From Sediminitomix flava (GTDB taxonomy: Bacteria > Bacteroidota > Bacteroidia > Cytophagales > Flammeovirgaceae), in assembly GCF_003149185.1 (NCBI RefSeq), contig NZ_QGDO01000011.1, forward strand, positions 62,001 through 126,000: DNA of 64,000 bases. Reading direction: 5' to 3'. A program made the translations under genes and the position numbers. Position 1 is the first letter of the stretch; the number at the start of each line of letters is the position of its first letter. Below the pieces are notes generated by a model that did no database searches, had not been told where the DNA came from, and saw only the letters and a list, made by a program, of their open reading frames with translations. Positions 53,399 to 62,055 of this stretch are shown piece by piece.

Positions 53399-53437
53399 AA
53401 AAGCCTTTGGAAGTATGATTAAAATCCAAAGGCTTTT
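53399..53437. terminator. Terminator between the secreted-protein gene and the TonB-C gene
   Basis: AAAAGCCTTTGGA (53399-53411) pairs with TCCAAAGGCTTTT (53425-53437). Both flanks are A- or T-rich, so it may serve both convergent genes. Confidence 0.82.
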
Positions 53438-53459
53438 CTCTTTTAAAAGATCATAGCAA

Positions 53460-54269
53460 CTACTTACTATCTTTCTTTGATGAACTTCCTAATGAAAAAT
53501 TTATAGGCACAACCATTTTCTGCTTAACAGGCTTTCCTCTCTGAAACCCTGGTTTCCATTTAGGACTCATCCTTATCACTCTTTCAGCTTCTGCATCACA
53601 ACCTGCGCCAATCCCTCTTACAGTCTTAACATCAGTCACACTTCCATCTTTATCTATTATAAATTGAATGTAAACCTTCCCTTCTACTCCCATACGACGA
53701 GCCTCTTGAGGATATTTCAGATTCCTTCCTACCCAGTATAAAAATGCTGTAACACCTCCTTCAAATGAGGCAGGGTCTTCTACTATTTCAAAAACCTCGT
53801 CTAGTGTTTCTTCTTCTACTTCAAATTCCTCAAAGTTTTCCTCTTTTTCTTTTAGGGCAAATCCTCTTGCCTCAAGTTTCTTATCCGGAATTAGAAATTC
53901 GATTTTTGTTGTTTGTTTCTGAGCTACAGCCTTACCATTTAATTGAGCAGGCACCCACTTAGGACTACCACTTAGTAATCTAACAGCTTCCTCATCACAA
54001 CCATGCCCTAAACTTTCATCAATCACAATGTTTTTGATTGAACCATCTTTATCTACCACAAATTCAAGTTTTACATTTCCTTGAATCTTCGCATCTCTAG
54101 CTTCTTGGGGATATTCAAGGTTATCCTTAAAGTATTGGTACAGTTCTAAAAAACCACCTTTGAAATGTGCAGGTTGATCGACATCCTTATAAACAATAGA
54201 TGGTGTATTTTGTGAAAAAGCTATACTTGGAATCAAGCACAGGAATAAAAAAATTAATTCTTTTCGCAT
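53460..54269 (-). CDS. Secreted protein with two tandem TonB C-terminal domains
   Basis: A signal peptide (FLFLCLIPSIAFSQ) replaces the usual membrane anchor. Two TonB_C repeats follow. The first covers about residues 30-130 (YPQEARDAKIQGNVKLEFVV, GCDEEAVRLLSGSPKWVPA). The second covers about 160-262 (YPQEARRMGVEGKVYIQFII, GCDAEAERVIRMSPKWKPG). A Glu-rich linker (EEFEVEEETLDEV) joins them. Each has the V-D/I-D-K-D-G-S strand pattern. Without ExbB/ExbD or a membrane anchor, it cannot be the energy-transducing TonB itself. It may instead bind TonB boxes or peptidoglycan in the periplasm, but that is inference. Confidence 0.9.
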   Translation of the reverse strand: MRKELIFLFLCLIPSIAFSQNTPSIVYKDVDQPAHFKGGFLELYQYFKDNLEYPQEARDAKIQGNVKLEFVVDKDGSIKNIVIDESLGHGCDEEAVRLLSGSPKWVPAQLNGKAVAQKQTTKIEFLIPDKKLEARGFALKEKEENFEEFEVEEETLDEVFEIVEDPASFEGGVTAFLYWVGRNLKYPQEARRMGVEGKVYIQFIIDKDGSVTDVKTVRGIGAGCDAEAERVIRMSPKWKPGFQRGKPVKQKMVVPINFSLGSSSKKDSK

Positions 54270-54406
54270 CTTAAAATGAATAATAGTTGAATACTAATGA
54301 GTTAGAGTCAAGTTAGATAAAACACAGATTAGTTTCAATTATTTGAAGACATTCCTTAGTTTCGCTGACTTACACAACAAACATCTTTTTGATCTCACAG
54401 ATACTT

Positions 54407-56170
54407 ATGACAAAATATACAACACTATACCTTTTCTTTTTACTTGCACTTATAGGCTGTGGACAATCTTCTGACACAGATTTTAGCACTCGCTTTGAAA
54501 AATCTGAAGGGAAAGAAACAGCAACCTACAATGAAACAATCGAGTACTTTGAGAAATTAGCTGATACAAGTCCATTTGTCAAATTACAGACCTTTGGTAC
54601 TACCGATGCGGACAAACCTTTACACCTTGCTATTTTTGATTTCGATCAAGATTTCAACTTCAAAAAAAGCAGGACAAAGAAAAAAGCAATCGTCTTTATC
54701 AATAATGGGATACATCCTGGAGAACCAAGTGGTATAGATGCGTCTATGCTTTTCTATAGAGAATTAATCCAAAATGATTCTCTACGTCAGCAATTAAAAG
54801 ATATCGTTATTGCTTCTGTTCCGATCTACAATATTGGTGGAGCTTTTAACCGTAGCAGTTTCAGTAGAGCAAATCAGCAAGGGCCAGATGCTTATGGTTT
54901 TAGAGGTAACAGTAGAAATTTCGATCTGAATAGAGATTTCATTAAGCTTGACTCTGAAAATGCAAAGACATTCACACGAATCTACCAACTTATTCAACCC
55001 GATGTTTTCTTAGATACACATACCAGTAATGGTGCCGATTACCAGCACATCATGACGCTGCTTACAGGACAAATCGAAAAAATGGGTGAAGATGTAGGTA
55101 GCTATGTGCGATCAACTTTTGAGCCTTTATTATATCAAGAAATGCATGAAAAGGGTTTTCCTATGGTTCCTTACGTCCATTCTTTGGGTAAAACTCCAGA
55201 TACAGGAATTACTGCTTTTTACGATTCACCTAGATATTCGACTGGATATTCAGCGACATTTCATGCGCTTTCTTTTATCACAGAAACACATATGCTGAAA
55301 ACTTACAAGCAGCGAGTTGATGCGACTTATGCTTTTATTGAAACTCTAATAAAAACTACTGCAACTGAAAAAGAGACGATCAAAAGTCTTAGAGAGAAAG
55401 CAATTACAAAGGCTAAAACTGCAGATGAATTTACCTTGCATTGGGAAATTGATACAAGTCGTTATGACATGATTCCATTTAAAGGCTATACAGCTAAGTA
55501 TAAACCAAGTCTAATTAGTGGAAAAGAACGTTTATACTACGATCGAAATGAGCCTTGGGAAAAAGAAATTCCATACTATAGCTATTACACGCCTGTACAA
55601 AAGATAAAGACACCTAAAGCCTACATTATTCCAAAAGCGTGGAAAGAAGTTATCAGAAGGTTGCAAGTCAACAAGGTTAAAATGAGTCCAATTTCAGAGG
55701 ATACAACTATGATGGTCACAGCTTACAGAATAGCCGACTTGAATACTGTAAAATCTCCTTTCGAGGGTCATTACTTGCATTATCAGACTAAAACTGAAAC
55801 TATTCAAACGGAGATTTCTTTCAAAAAAGGAGATTGGCTTATCCCTCTGAACCAAGACCGTAATCGTTTCATTGTAGAAGTTTTAGAGCCTTCTGCCCCA
55901 GATTCTTATTTCAATTGGAATTTCTTTGACACTATTTTACAGCAAAAAGAATGGTATTCTTCTTATGTTTTTGAAGATTTGGCGGTACAATATTTAGAAG
56001 AGCATCCAGAAATCAGGGCTAAACTTGAAGCCAAAAAACTTGAAGACCCTGCCTTTGCTGAAAATGGTGCTTCTCAACTTTATTTTGTTTATAAACAAAC
56101 ACCTTATTACGAAAAAGAGCATTTAAGATATCCTATTTTCAGAGTAGAAAAAGAAGCACTAGCATTATAA
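54407..56170 (+). CDS. M14-family zinc carboxypeptidase, lipoprotein
   Basis: I use ATG 54407 because the lipobox LALIGC then follows a normal signal peptide. Upstream in-frame ATG 54389 would add six residues. The zinc site is GIHPGEPSG (His103, Glu106) and LDTHTSNG (His about 205). The substrate-binding region RNFDLNRDF and the possible catalytic Glu in SFITETHML are also present. The enzyme removes C-terminal amino acids from peptides, probably at the surface or in the periplasm. The C-terminal 200 residues are beta-rich and typical for this bacterial subfamily. Length is 587 aa. A terminator shared with the convergent HupE gene follows. Confidence 0.9.
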   Translation: MTKYTTLYLFFLLALIGCGQSSDTDFSTRFEKSEGKETATYNETIEYFEKLADTSPFVKLQTFGTTDADKPLHLAIFDFDQDFNFKKSRTKKKAIVFINNGIHPGEPSGIDASMLFYRELIQNDSLRQQLKDIVIASVPIYNIGGAFNRSSFSRANQQGPDAYGFRGNSRNFDLNRDFIKLDSENAKTFTRIYQLIQPDVFLDTHTSNGADYQHIMTLLTGQIEKMGEDVGSYVRSTFEPLLYQEMHEKGFPMVPYVHSLGKTPDTGITAFYDSPRYSTGYSATFHALSFITETHMLKTYKQRVDATYAFIETLIKTTATEKETIKSLREKAITKAKTADEFTLHWEIDTSRYDMIPFKGYTAKYKPSLISGKERLYYDRNEPWEKEIPYYSYYTPVQKIKTPKAYIIPKAWKEVIRRLQVNKVKMSPISEDTTMMVTAYRIADLNTVKSPFEGHYLHYQTKTETIQTEISFKKGDWLIPLNQDRNRFIVEVLEPSAPDSYFNWNFFDTILQQKEWYSSYVFEDLAVQYLEEHPEIRAKLEAKKLEDPAFAENGASQLYFVYKQTPYYEKEHLRYPIFRVEKEALAL

Positions 56171-56176
56171 AATTTG

Positions 56177-56212
56177 AAAACGGCATAAATCAGTTTTATG
56201 CCGTTTTCTTTT
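56177..56212. terminator. Bidirectional terminator between the M14 and HupE genes
   Basis: AAAACGGCATAAA (56177-56189) pairs with TTTATGCCGTTTT (56195-56207), followed by CTTTTT on the plus strand and A-rich sequence on the other side. Confidence 0.82.
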
Positions 56213-57201
56213 TAGCAAAAAGCTGCTATTCGTTCTATAAACCAAAAAAATGCAACTGAACCAATCATATAGGCAGGTATCTTTTTTACCATTAAAGACA
56301 CATTTGATAGTCGATTAAACAGCCCAAAAACAGCTAGCATTACAGATACAAAAGCAATCTGTCCTAGCTCAACACCGATATTAAAACACGCAAGTGCTAC
56401 AGGTATTTCTACTTGAGGAAGCCCCACTTCGTGTAAAGCACTCGCAAAGCCCAAACCATGCAATAATCCAAAAGTGAAAGCTACTAACCAAGGTGACTTA
56501 CTTGTCAAACTTTCTTTACCTTCTAAATTTTTTATTAACTCAACAGCTAAGAATACGATACTTAAAGCGATGACTGCCTCAACAGGTGGAGTGGGAATAT
56601 AGATAACGCCCAAAACAGCTAAAGTTAAGGTAAAACTATGAGACAAAGTAAAAGCTGTTATCGCTCCCAATAGCTTTTTGAACCGTTTACAAATCAGCAA
56701 TAGGGCTAACACAAATAACAAGTGATCTATCCCTAACAAAATATGTTCGACACCCAATACTGTATAAGTCTCGGCTAGCTGTAGAGTACTTGCCGTCCCT
56801 TTTATCAATCCAGTATCTTGATCTGCTTGTAGCATCATTGTACTTCGCTCTCCATTCAGGTACTCGACACTGACCAATACATCAATCAAAGTTTTCTTCA
56901 GTCCATCAATAAAAATAGCAGTTCCTTCTAACGGTATTTCTGCAACTAACTCATATTTTGAGAAACTAGCACCTATCGATTTTTGAGGTCTCATAAGTCT
57001 ATTGAGTTGGATTCCTTCCTCAAAAACAGGATAAATTGGAGGAATCACATCTCTCATTCTAGGTACTTTCCAATAGACCTCATAAGTATCTGAATCCTTC
57101 TGAATAATCTGTAGAAAAGCAGGGCGAATTTCGTGAGACCATGATTGAGAAGGCAACAAGAAAAGAATTATAAAAAGGAGGTAAGTAGATAGTTTTTTCA
57201 T
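56212..57201 (-). CDS. HupE/UreJ-family membrane protein with periplasmic domain
   Basis: The signal peptide (FIILFLLPSQSWSHE) leads to a periplasmic beta-domain of about 130 residues (EIRPAFLQIIQKDSDTYEVYWKVP). About six membrane helices follow, with the HupE/UreJ motif GVEHILLGIDHLLFVLALLL and the later FGLLHGLGFASAL. HupE proteins are linked to nickel or cobalt entry. This Bacteroidota/Proteobacteria subfamily with an N-terminal domain has no shown substrate. The gene lies 36 bases after the parvulin gene and is very likely co-transcribed. This pairing is recurrent in other genomes as far as I recall. Confidence 0.87.
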   Translation of the reverse strand: MKKLSTYLLFIILFLLPSQSWSHEIRPAFLQIIQKDSDTYEVYWKVPRMRDVIPPIYPVFEEGIQLNRLMRPQKSIGASFSKYELVAEIPLEGTAIFIDGLKKTLIDVLVSVEYLNGERSTMMLQADQDTGLIKGTASTLQLAETYTVLGVEHILLGIDHLLFVLALLLICKRFKKLLGAITAFTLSHSFTLTLAVLGVIYIPTPPVEAVIALSIVFLAVELIKNLEGKESLTSKSPWLVAFTFGLLHGLGFASALHEVGLPQVEIPVALACFNIGVELGQIAFVSVMLAVFGLFNRLSNVSLMVKKIPAYMIGSVAFFWFIERIAAFC

Positions 57202-57237
57202 ACAATTCGACTGATCAGAGTCTTAATTTTTCCAATA

Positions 57238-58113
57238 TCACCTTACTGATTTCAAACTATAATCTTCCGAGAGGAAATTTTCTTCAGGCAGTTCATCTAC
57301 TGTAATCTTGTATTGCTCTTTCAATAAATGGTAGATTTCTTCAGCACTTTCCTTTTCCCTTTCATATCTCCAATCTCTCAAAACATCATCTTTTACTTGG
57401 TTTAGTGATGGAATTGGAGCTTCGACTTTTTCTTTGATAAATACCAAATGCATCCCCAACCCTGAAGTAACTGGGCCTATCCATTTTTCAGTTTCTACTG
57501 ACTCAATAGACCTTACAAACTGTTCCCCTAATTGTCTGCCAAGATGGTATGTAGAAACCTTCTCATAATAAAAAGGAAATGAAAGCTGATCGCCTTTTCC
57601 TTCCACTTCATCAAAGGGTAGATTCTCTAAATCAGATAATAATTCTTTAGCATCTTTAATTGGGTTCTCTCTATGATCTCCCGTGAAGGTTAATTGGTAA
57701 AGGCTATATTTTGCAGGTAATCTATACTCTTCTAAATGAGTTTTAAAGTATGACTCTAATTCTGATTCGGTAGGCTCCGTCATTCGCGCAAAATCATTGG
57801 ATAAGAACTGCATTTTTTGTGCTAATCGTCTTCTGATAATCTCATCATTATGATCTAAATTTATCTTCAAGGCTTCTCGATAAAAAACCTCTTGTTGAAG
57901 AAATTGATCTATGAGTTTTTGAAACTCGCTACTCGTTGGTTTACGTTTCCATTGCATTTCCCACTTAGCAATCATCTCTTTGAGGTCGCTACTATCTACA
58001 TGTATTTCGTCCTCTGCTTGATCAGTTTCAAGACCTATACTTTGGTAAACTAAAAAAATAAGACCTCCTATTAGTGCAAAATGCAATAGCGGTTCTTTCC
58101 AAAATTTCTGCAT
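57238..58113 (-). CDS. Parvulin-type peptidyl-prolyl isomerase, membrane-anchored
   Basis: An uncleaved anchor (LLHFALIGGLIFLVYQSIG) places the protein in the periplasm. The N-terminal helical part (DSSDLKEMIAKWEMQWKRKP, QEVFYREALKINLDHND) resembles SurA/PrsA-type chaperone lobes. The centre (about 150-240) resembles a parvulin (PpiC) domain, with GEQFVRSIESVETEKWIGPVTSGLGMHLVFIKE as the typical end. The core is divergent, so isomerase activity is not certain. The gene precedes the HupE gene by 36 bases, suggesting that it folds that transporter or a shared substrate. Confidence 0.85.
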   Translation of the reverse strand: MQKFWKEPLLHFALIGGLIFLVYQSIGLETDQAEDEIHVDSSDLKEMIAKWEMQWKRKPTSSEFQKLIDQFLQQEVFYREALKINLDHNDEIIRRRLAQKMQFLSNDFARMTEPTESELESYFKTHLEEYRLPAKYSLYQLTFTGDHRENPIKDAKELLSDLENLPFDEVEGKGDQLSFPFYYEKVSTYHLGRQLGEQFVRSIESVETEKWIGPVTSGLGMHLVFIKEKVEAPIPSLNQVKDDVLRDWRYEREKESAEEIYHLLKEQYKITVDELPEENFLSEDYSLKSVR

Positions 58114-58154
58114 AGGTTCTAGTTAATTTCATGTTTAAGGCTTGATAAAAAAAT

Positions 58155-58187
58155 AAGCTATTTATGTTTGAATCACACAAATAGCTT
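58155..58187 (-). terminator. Terminator after the cytidine deaminase gene
   Basis: AAGCTATTT (58155-58163) pairs with AAATAGCTT (58179-58187). The minus-strand flank is ATTTTTTTAT, so it ends cdd transcription before the parvulin gene. Confidence 0.7.
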
Positions 58188-58252
58188 TTTCATTCTATAC
58201 CTTGTTATATAAATAATCCCAAAGCAAAATATAATTCTTCTACCTCAAAGGA

Positions 58253-58747
58253 TTACTTATTGGTAAGTGCTGATTTATCAAAATGCAGAGGCAGTAAACT
58301 ACCCAATGAAGGGAACAAATAATATTCTCCATTTTCCCATATCATAAGCAATGGGATTGGGCTTTCTTGTTTCATTTCATACTCAAACATTGCTTGTCTG
58401 CAAGCACCACAAGGGGCTGTTGCAACAAAATCTTGGGCATCTTTCGGCTTCCCAACTACTGCTATAGCTGTTATCTTCTGATCGGGATAGTTACTCCCTG
58501 TCCAATAAATTGCAGATCTTTCTGCGCAGATTCCAGAAGGATAGGCTGCATTTTCTTGGTTACTCCCTGTAACTATTTCTCCATTTTCCAATTGTAATGC
58601 GGCTCCTACCTGAAAGTTTGAATATGGGGCATAAGCTTTTTCACTGATTTGCTCAGCAGCTTTCATTAGGTTTTGAAATTGAAGGGGTAAATCCGAAAAG
58701 GTTTCAAAGACTTCAATCTCTGTGGTAAGTTGTATTTTTTTCTTCAT
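58253..58747 (-). CDS. cdd: Cytidine deaminase
   Basis: The zinc enzyme converts cytidine and deoxycytidine to uridine and deoxyuridine in pyrimidine salvage. The substrate motif APYSNFQVGAAL, the zinc/catalytic C-A-E (ICAERSAI) and the second zinc pair PCGACRQAMFEY are complete. I chose ATG 58747 (164 aa). An ATG 39 bases upstream (58786) would add 13 polar residues of unclear value. The protein is slightly longer than the tetrameric class (about 130 aa), as in many Bacteroidota. It has its own terminator. Confidence 0.94.
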   Translation of the reverse strand: MKKKIQLTTEIEVFETFSDLPLQFQNLMKAAEQISEKAYAPYSNFQVGAALQLENGEIVTGSNQENAAYPSGICAERSAIYWTGSNYPDQKITAIAVVGKPKDAQDFVATAPCGACRQAMFEYEMKQESPIPLLMIWENGEYYLFPSLGSLLPLHFDKSALTNK

Positions 58748-58883
58748 GTTGTGCTTTTTATCGTCACTGAAAGTAGTGATAAGCAATGGAATCGCTAAGG
58801 ATTATATCAATTAAGTCCTAAAATTTTGCTTATTTACCAATGCTTAACATACTCAAAATAACACAAACCGATTAACAACAACA

Positions 58884-60248
58884 ATGAAACACATATTATT
58901 GATTGGCGCTGGGCGATCGGCGACCACCCTAATTGACTATTTACTAGAACAAGCTGAAAGGTTAGATTGGTTTATCCGATTGGGAGACCGTGATGAGACT
59001 TTAGCCCAAGAAAAAATAAAAGGAAGCTCAAGAGCAACCGCTTTTGGCATGGATGTGAAAAACACAGAACAACTGATTATTGAAATCAGACAAGCCGATG
59101 TTGTTATTTCTATGCTTCCTGCTTTTATGCACTTACAAGTTGCAGAGCTTTGTGTTGAATATAGAAAACACCTTGTAACGGCTTCTTATGTTTCTGAAGA
59201 CATGAAGAAACTCAATGAGAAAGCGGAACAAAATGGTGTACTTCTTCTGAATGAAATTGGTCTTGACCCAGGTATTGACCATATGTCTGCGATGAAACTT
59301 ATTCATCATATTAAAGATGAAGGTCATAAAATTGAAGCTTTTGAATCTTTTACTGGTGGACTTTTAGCACCAGAAAGTGAGAAAGGAAATCCGTGGAAAT
59401 ATAAATTTACATGGAATCCTCGAAACGTAGTCTTGGCAGGTCAAGGCGGCTCTGTGAAATTTTTACACAATGGACGTCACAAATACATTCCTCCTTATCG
59501 ACTTTTCAGACGTACTGAAATCTTAGACATTGAAGGCTTCGGTAAGTTTGAAGGCTATGCCAACAGAGATTCCTTAAGTTACATTAATATTTATGGCTTA
59601 CAAGGCACTCCTACGGTCTATAGAGGTACACTTCGTAGAGTAGGATTCTGTAGAGCTTGGCATATTTTCGTGATGCTTGGAGCTACCGATGATAGCTATG
59701 TGATGGAGGATATAAAAGACATGACCTATCGTGAGTTTATCAATTCTTTCCTTCCTTATAATCCGAATGATTCTGTGGAGTTGAAGCTGATGCAATACCT
59801 TCATATTGATCAAGATTCGGATATTATGGAGAAACTAAGATGGTCTGGTATTTTCTCTGATAAAAGAATTGGATTGGAGTCTGCTACTCCTGCTCAAATC
59901 TTAGAGAAAATATTGATGGATAAATGGAAAATGGATTCTGATGACCGAGATATGATCGCGATGCTACACAAGCTGATCTATTTTGATGGTGTTTCTTATC
60001 GTAAAATCCTTTCTCATATGGTCATTGAAGGAAAAGACAGCATCCATACAGGAATGGCACAAACAGTTGGATTACCTGTTGGAGTTGCTACAAAATTGAT
60101 TTTAGAAGGTGTTATTCGAGAAAAAGGAGTTCAAATTCCTGTAAAACCAGAAATTTATGAACCTGTTCTCAAAGAACTCGAACATTACGGAATTCAGTTT
60201 ATTGAACAAGATGAAATTTGTGAGATAGAAGCTGAAAGAACGATATAA
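58884..60248 (+). CDS. Saccharopine dehydrogenase-like protein
   Basis: This NAD(P)-binding enzyme has LIGAGRSATTLIDYLLEQ at the N-terminus and a Rossmann domain over residues 1-130. The C-terminal saccharopine-dehydrogenase domain includes DPGIDHMSAMKLIHHIKDEG and ESFTGGLLAPESEKGNPWKYKF, typical of saccharopine reductases and their bacterial relatives. Possible roles are lysine degradation or a related amino-acid condensation. No partner genes are nearby to decide. The length of 454 aa is normal. The final part (RDMIAMLHKLIYF) keeps the family pattern. It is followed by a terminator. Confidence 0.9.
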   Translation: MKHILLIGAGRSATTLIDYLLEQAERLDWFIRLGDRDETLAQEKIKGSSRATAFGMDVKNTEQLIIEIRQADVVISMLPAFMHLQVAELCVEYRKHLVTASYVSEDMKKLNEKAEQNGVLLLNEIGLDPGIDHMSAMKLIHHIKDEGHKIEAFESFTGGLLAPESEKGNPWKYKFTWNPRNVVLAGQGGSVKFLHNGRHKYIPPYRLFRRTEILDIEGFGKFEGYANRDSLSYINIYGLQGTPTVYRGTLRRVGFCRAWHIFVMLGATDDSYVMEDIKDMTYREFINSFLPYNPNDSVELKLMQYLHIDQDSDIMEKLRWSGIFSDKRIGLESATPAQILEKILMDKWKMDSDDRDMIAMLHKLIYFDGVSYRKILSHMVIEGKDSIHTGMAQTVGLPVGVATKLILEGVIREKGVQIPVKPEIYEPVLKELEHYGIQFIEQDEICEIEAERTI

Positions 60249-60289
60249 AAAAATCCCCTTTCTTCTATTCATGAGGAAAGGGGATTTTT
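60249..60289. terminator. Bidirectional terminator after the saccharopine-dehydrogenase-like gene
   Basis: AAAAATCCCCTTTC (60249-60262) pairs with GAAAGGGGATTTTT (60276-60289), with A/T flanks on both sides. It also fits the convergent lipoprotein gene. Confidence 0.88.
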
Positions 60290-60303
60290 GTATAAAATTG
60301 ACT

Positions 60304-60933
60304 TTACTTCAATTGTACTGTCATTAATTTTCTTTTTTGCTTAGCTGACTTTCTAGCAAATGCACTCGTATCTGTATAGTCTAAATAAGTAAGTGCTCCA
60401 GTGTACTTACCTTCAACCTTTTTCCCTTCTAGGTTAATACCATTAAACGACAACTCATAAGTTTCTCCATTTTGCGTTACGGTAAGTGCTCCGTTAACCA
60501 ATAGACTACCTTCTGCATCCTCAATATCCTCTAATGCTGGAGACCAGTTAGTAGCATATAGTGCATAATCAAATGTCATTGATGGTTGCAACTCATCATT
60601 AAACTCAAATGGATAAGTTCCTTCAGATAGCCTATCCTCGCTATCTGAAAACAGTTCAAAGTAAATAAATTCTCCAGAACCTGTTGGTTCTGAATCTCCA
60701 TCCGAAGAGATCTTAATGCCTTTAGAAACTAATGATAGATCAAGGTTATACCCTTCATGCCAATCATCAGTACCGTAGTTCTCCAACATACCTTGAGATA
60801 ATTCATAAGTATCATCGCCTACTTTAAAATAGTTGGCCGGTAGTTCATCTCCTTCATCTGTAGCTTCTTCACAAGCAAAAAGTCCAAATGAAAGTGCCAA
60901 TACAGTTACGATAGTGTGAAAAAATGATTTCAT
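60304..60933 (-). CDS. Lipoprotein of unknown function, 209 aa
   Basis: The signal peptide ends in the lipobox GLFAC. The mature protein is acidic and beta-rich (YFKVGDDTYELSQGMLENYG, GEFIYFELFSDSEDRLSEG, GTYPFEFND). It resembles the loosely defined small lipoproteins of Bacteroidota that bind ligands at the surface, but I assign no family. A basic tail (KSAKQKRKLMTVQLK) closes the protein. It sits 175 bases after the DUF4249-like gene. A shared transcript is possible but not shown. Confidence 0.72.
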   Translation of the reverse strand: MKSFFHTIVTVLALSFGLFACEEATDEGDELPANYFKVGDDTYELSQGMLENYGTDDWHEGYNLDLSLVSKGIKISSDGDSEPTGSGEFIYFELFSDSEDRLSEGTYPFEFNDELQPSMTFDYALYATNWSPALEDIEDAEGSLLVNGALTVTQNGETYELSFNGINLEGKKVEGKYTGALTYLDYTDTSAFARKSAKQKRKLMTVQLK

Positions 60934-61108
60934 AGTTTTTAGTTTAAATATTTAGAGTATTAAAAAAATGATTGGCACCAAGAAGTAGACTTATCAAAGC
61001 ATATAAAAACTAATTATTTTATTTTAAACTTTTAATACTATTTTTTACAAAATGGTCTATGAATAATGTAAAAATACAGCTACAAAATTCACATAGATTA
61101 ATATTAGA

Positions 61109-61990
61109 CTATCGTTTAAATACAGTCTTCGTAGCTAAATCTACCAATGCGATATCCGATAAGTGAAGATTGAAAAATCCTAAACCATTCGTCACGTTTG
61201 ATGGATAATTAACAGGTTCAATCAATACATCATTTACAATTCCCTGAGATTGATTTCTTAACTCCAAATACTCATGATATTCTTGGCTTATATTGGCCAT
61301 AGAAATCATTAGTGTATCCGAAGGATTATAGTTCTGATAAAAAGTTTCTAGATACATTGGGCGACCATCTTCTGGAATATCTTTATCTGTAAATAAAAAA
61401 GTGAATGGCTGATCCATGATAAAGTCTTCTATTTTTTGACTCTGTGACATTGAAACTCTTTGAATACTCATCATATACCAATTATCCTGATCGGGGTCGT
61501 CAAATGAAAATTCGATAGCCAAATTCATTTCATCATTTTTCTGAACAAGATCCGCTTCTATCTTATCAAAATTCACCCTTGGTAGTACCTTAGATTCGGC
61601 ATAAAGCTCTTTCCCGTTTACATCTTTTATTTTTAATGCATAGGTTTCTAATTCTTCCAACTCCATAACACCCAATGCTGCATAAAGACCACTGCCCAGA
61701 ATTTCTAAAGTATCATGTGCATGGTTTGAAGCTAAAATTACCTCGGCATCTTTTAAGACAATCTGATCTTCATATTTCTGAAAAATCTCTGCGGGATCTT
61801 TTGACGCTTCTCCAATGAGTCTGGCATCAAAGGTTTTAGTGAGTGCTATTGTCACATATTCTGAAGGAATATACTGAGATGAAACTACTATTTCGTTTGG
61901 TGGTGCTGGAAAGTCTACTACGGCTAAAGGTTCTGGCATACACGAAGCCAAAAAAGCTGTTCCGCAAACAAGCGATAGTACTTTGTTCAT
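61109..61990 (-). CDS. DUF4249-like lipoprotein paired with a TonB-dependent receptor
   Basis: The lipobox is FLASC. The mature protein reads as DUF4249: an early VVSSQYIPSEYVTIALTKTFDA, then IVLKDAEVILASNHAHDTLEI, and the late FNLHLSDIALVDLATK. Members are usually encoded directly after a TonB-dependent receptor and presumably act as surface ligand-binding partners, much as SusD works with SusC but in a distinct family. Here the receptor gene ends 65 bases upstream on the same strand. The ligand is unknown. Confidence 0.82.
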   Translation of the reverse strand: MNKVLSLVCGTAFLASCMPEPLAVVDFPAPPNEIVVSSQYIPSEYVTIALTKTFDARLIGEASKDPAEIFQKYEDQIVLKDAEVILASNHAHDTLEILGSGLYAALGVMELEELETYALKIKDVNGKELYAESKVLPRVNFDKIEADLVQKNDEMNLAIEFSFDDPDQDNWYMMSIQRVSMSQSQKIEDFIMDQPFTFLFTDKDIPEDGRPMYLETFYQNYNPSDTLMISMANISQEYHEYLELRNQSQGIVNDVLIEPVNYPSNVTNGLGFFNLHLSDIALVDLATKTVFKR

Positions 61991-62055
61991 ACTTGAGGTA
62001 TTTAGGTTAATAGCTGGTTATTAGGTTTGGATGTTTGTTAGTTTGTTGTCGTTGC

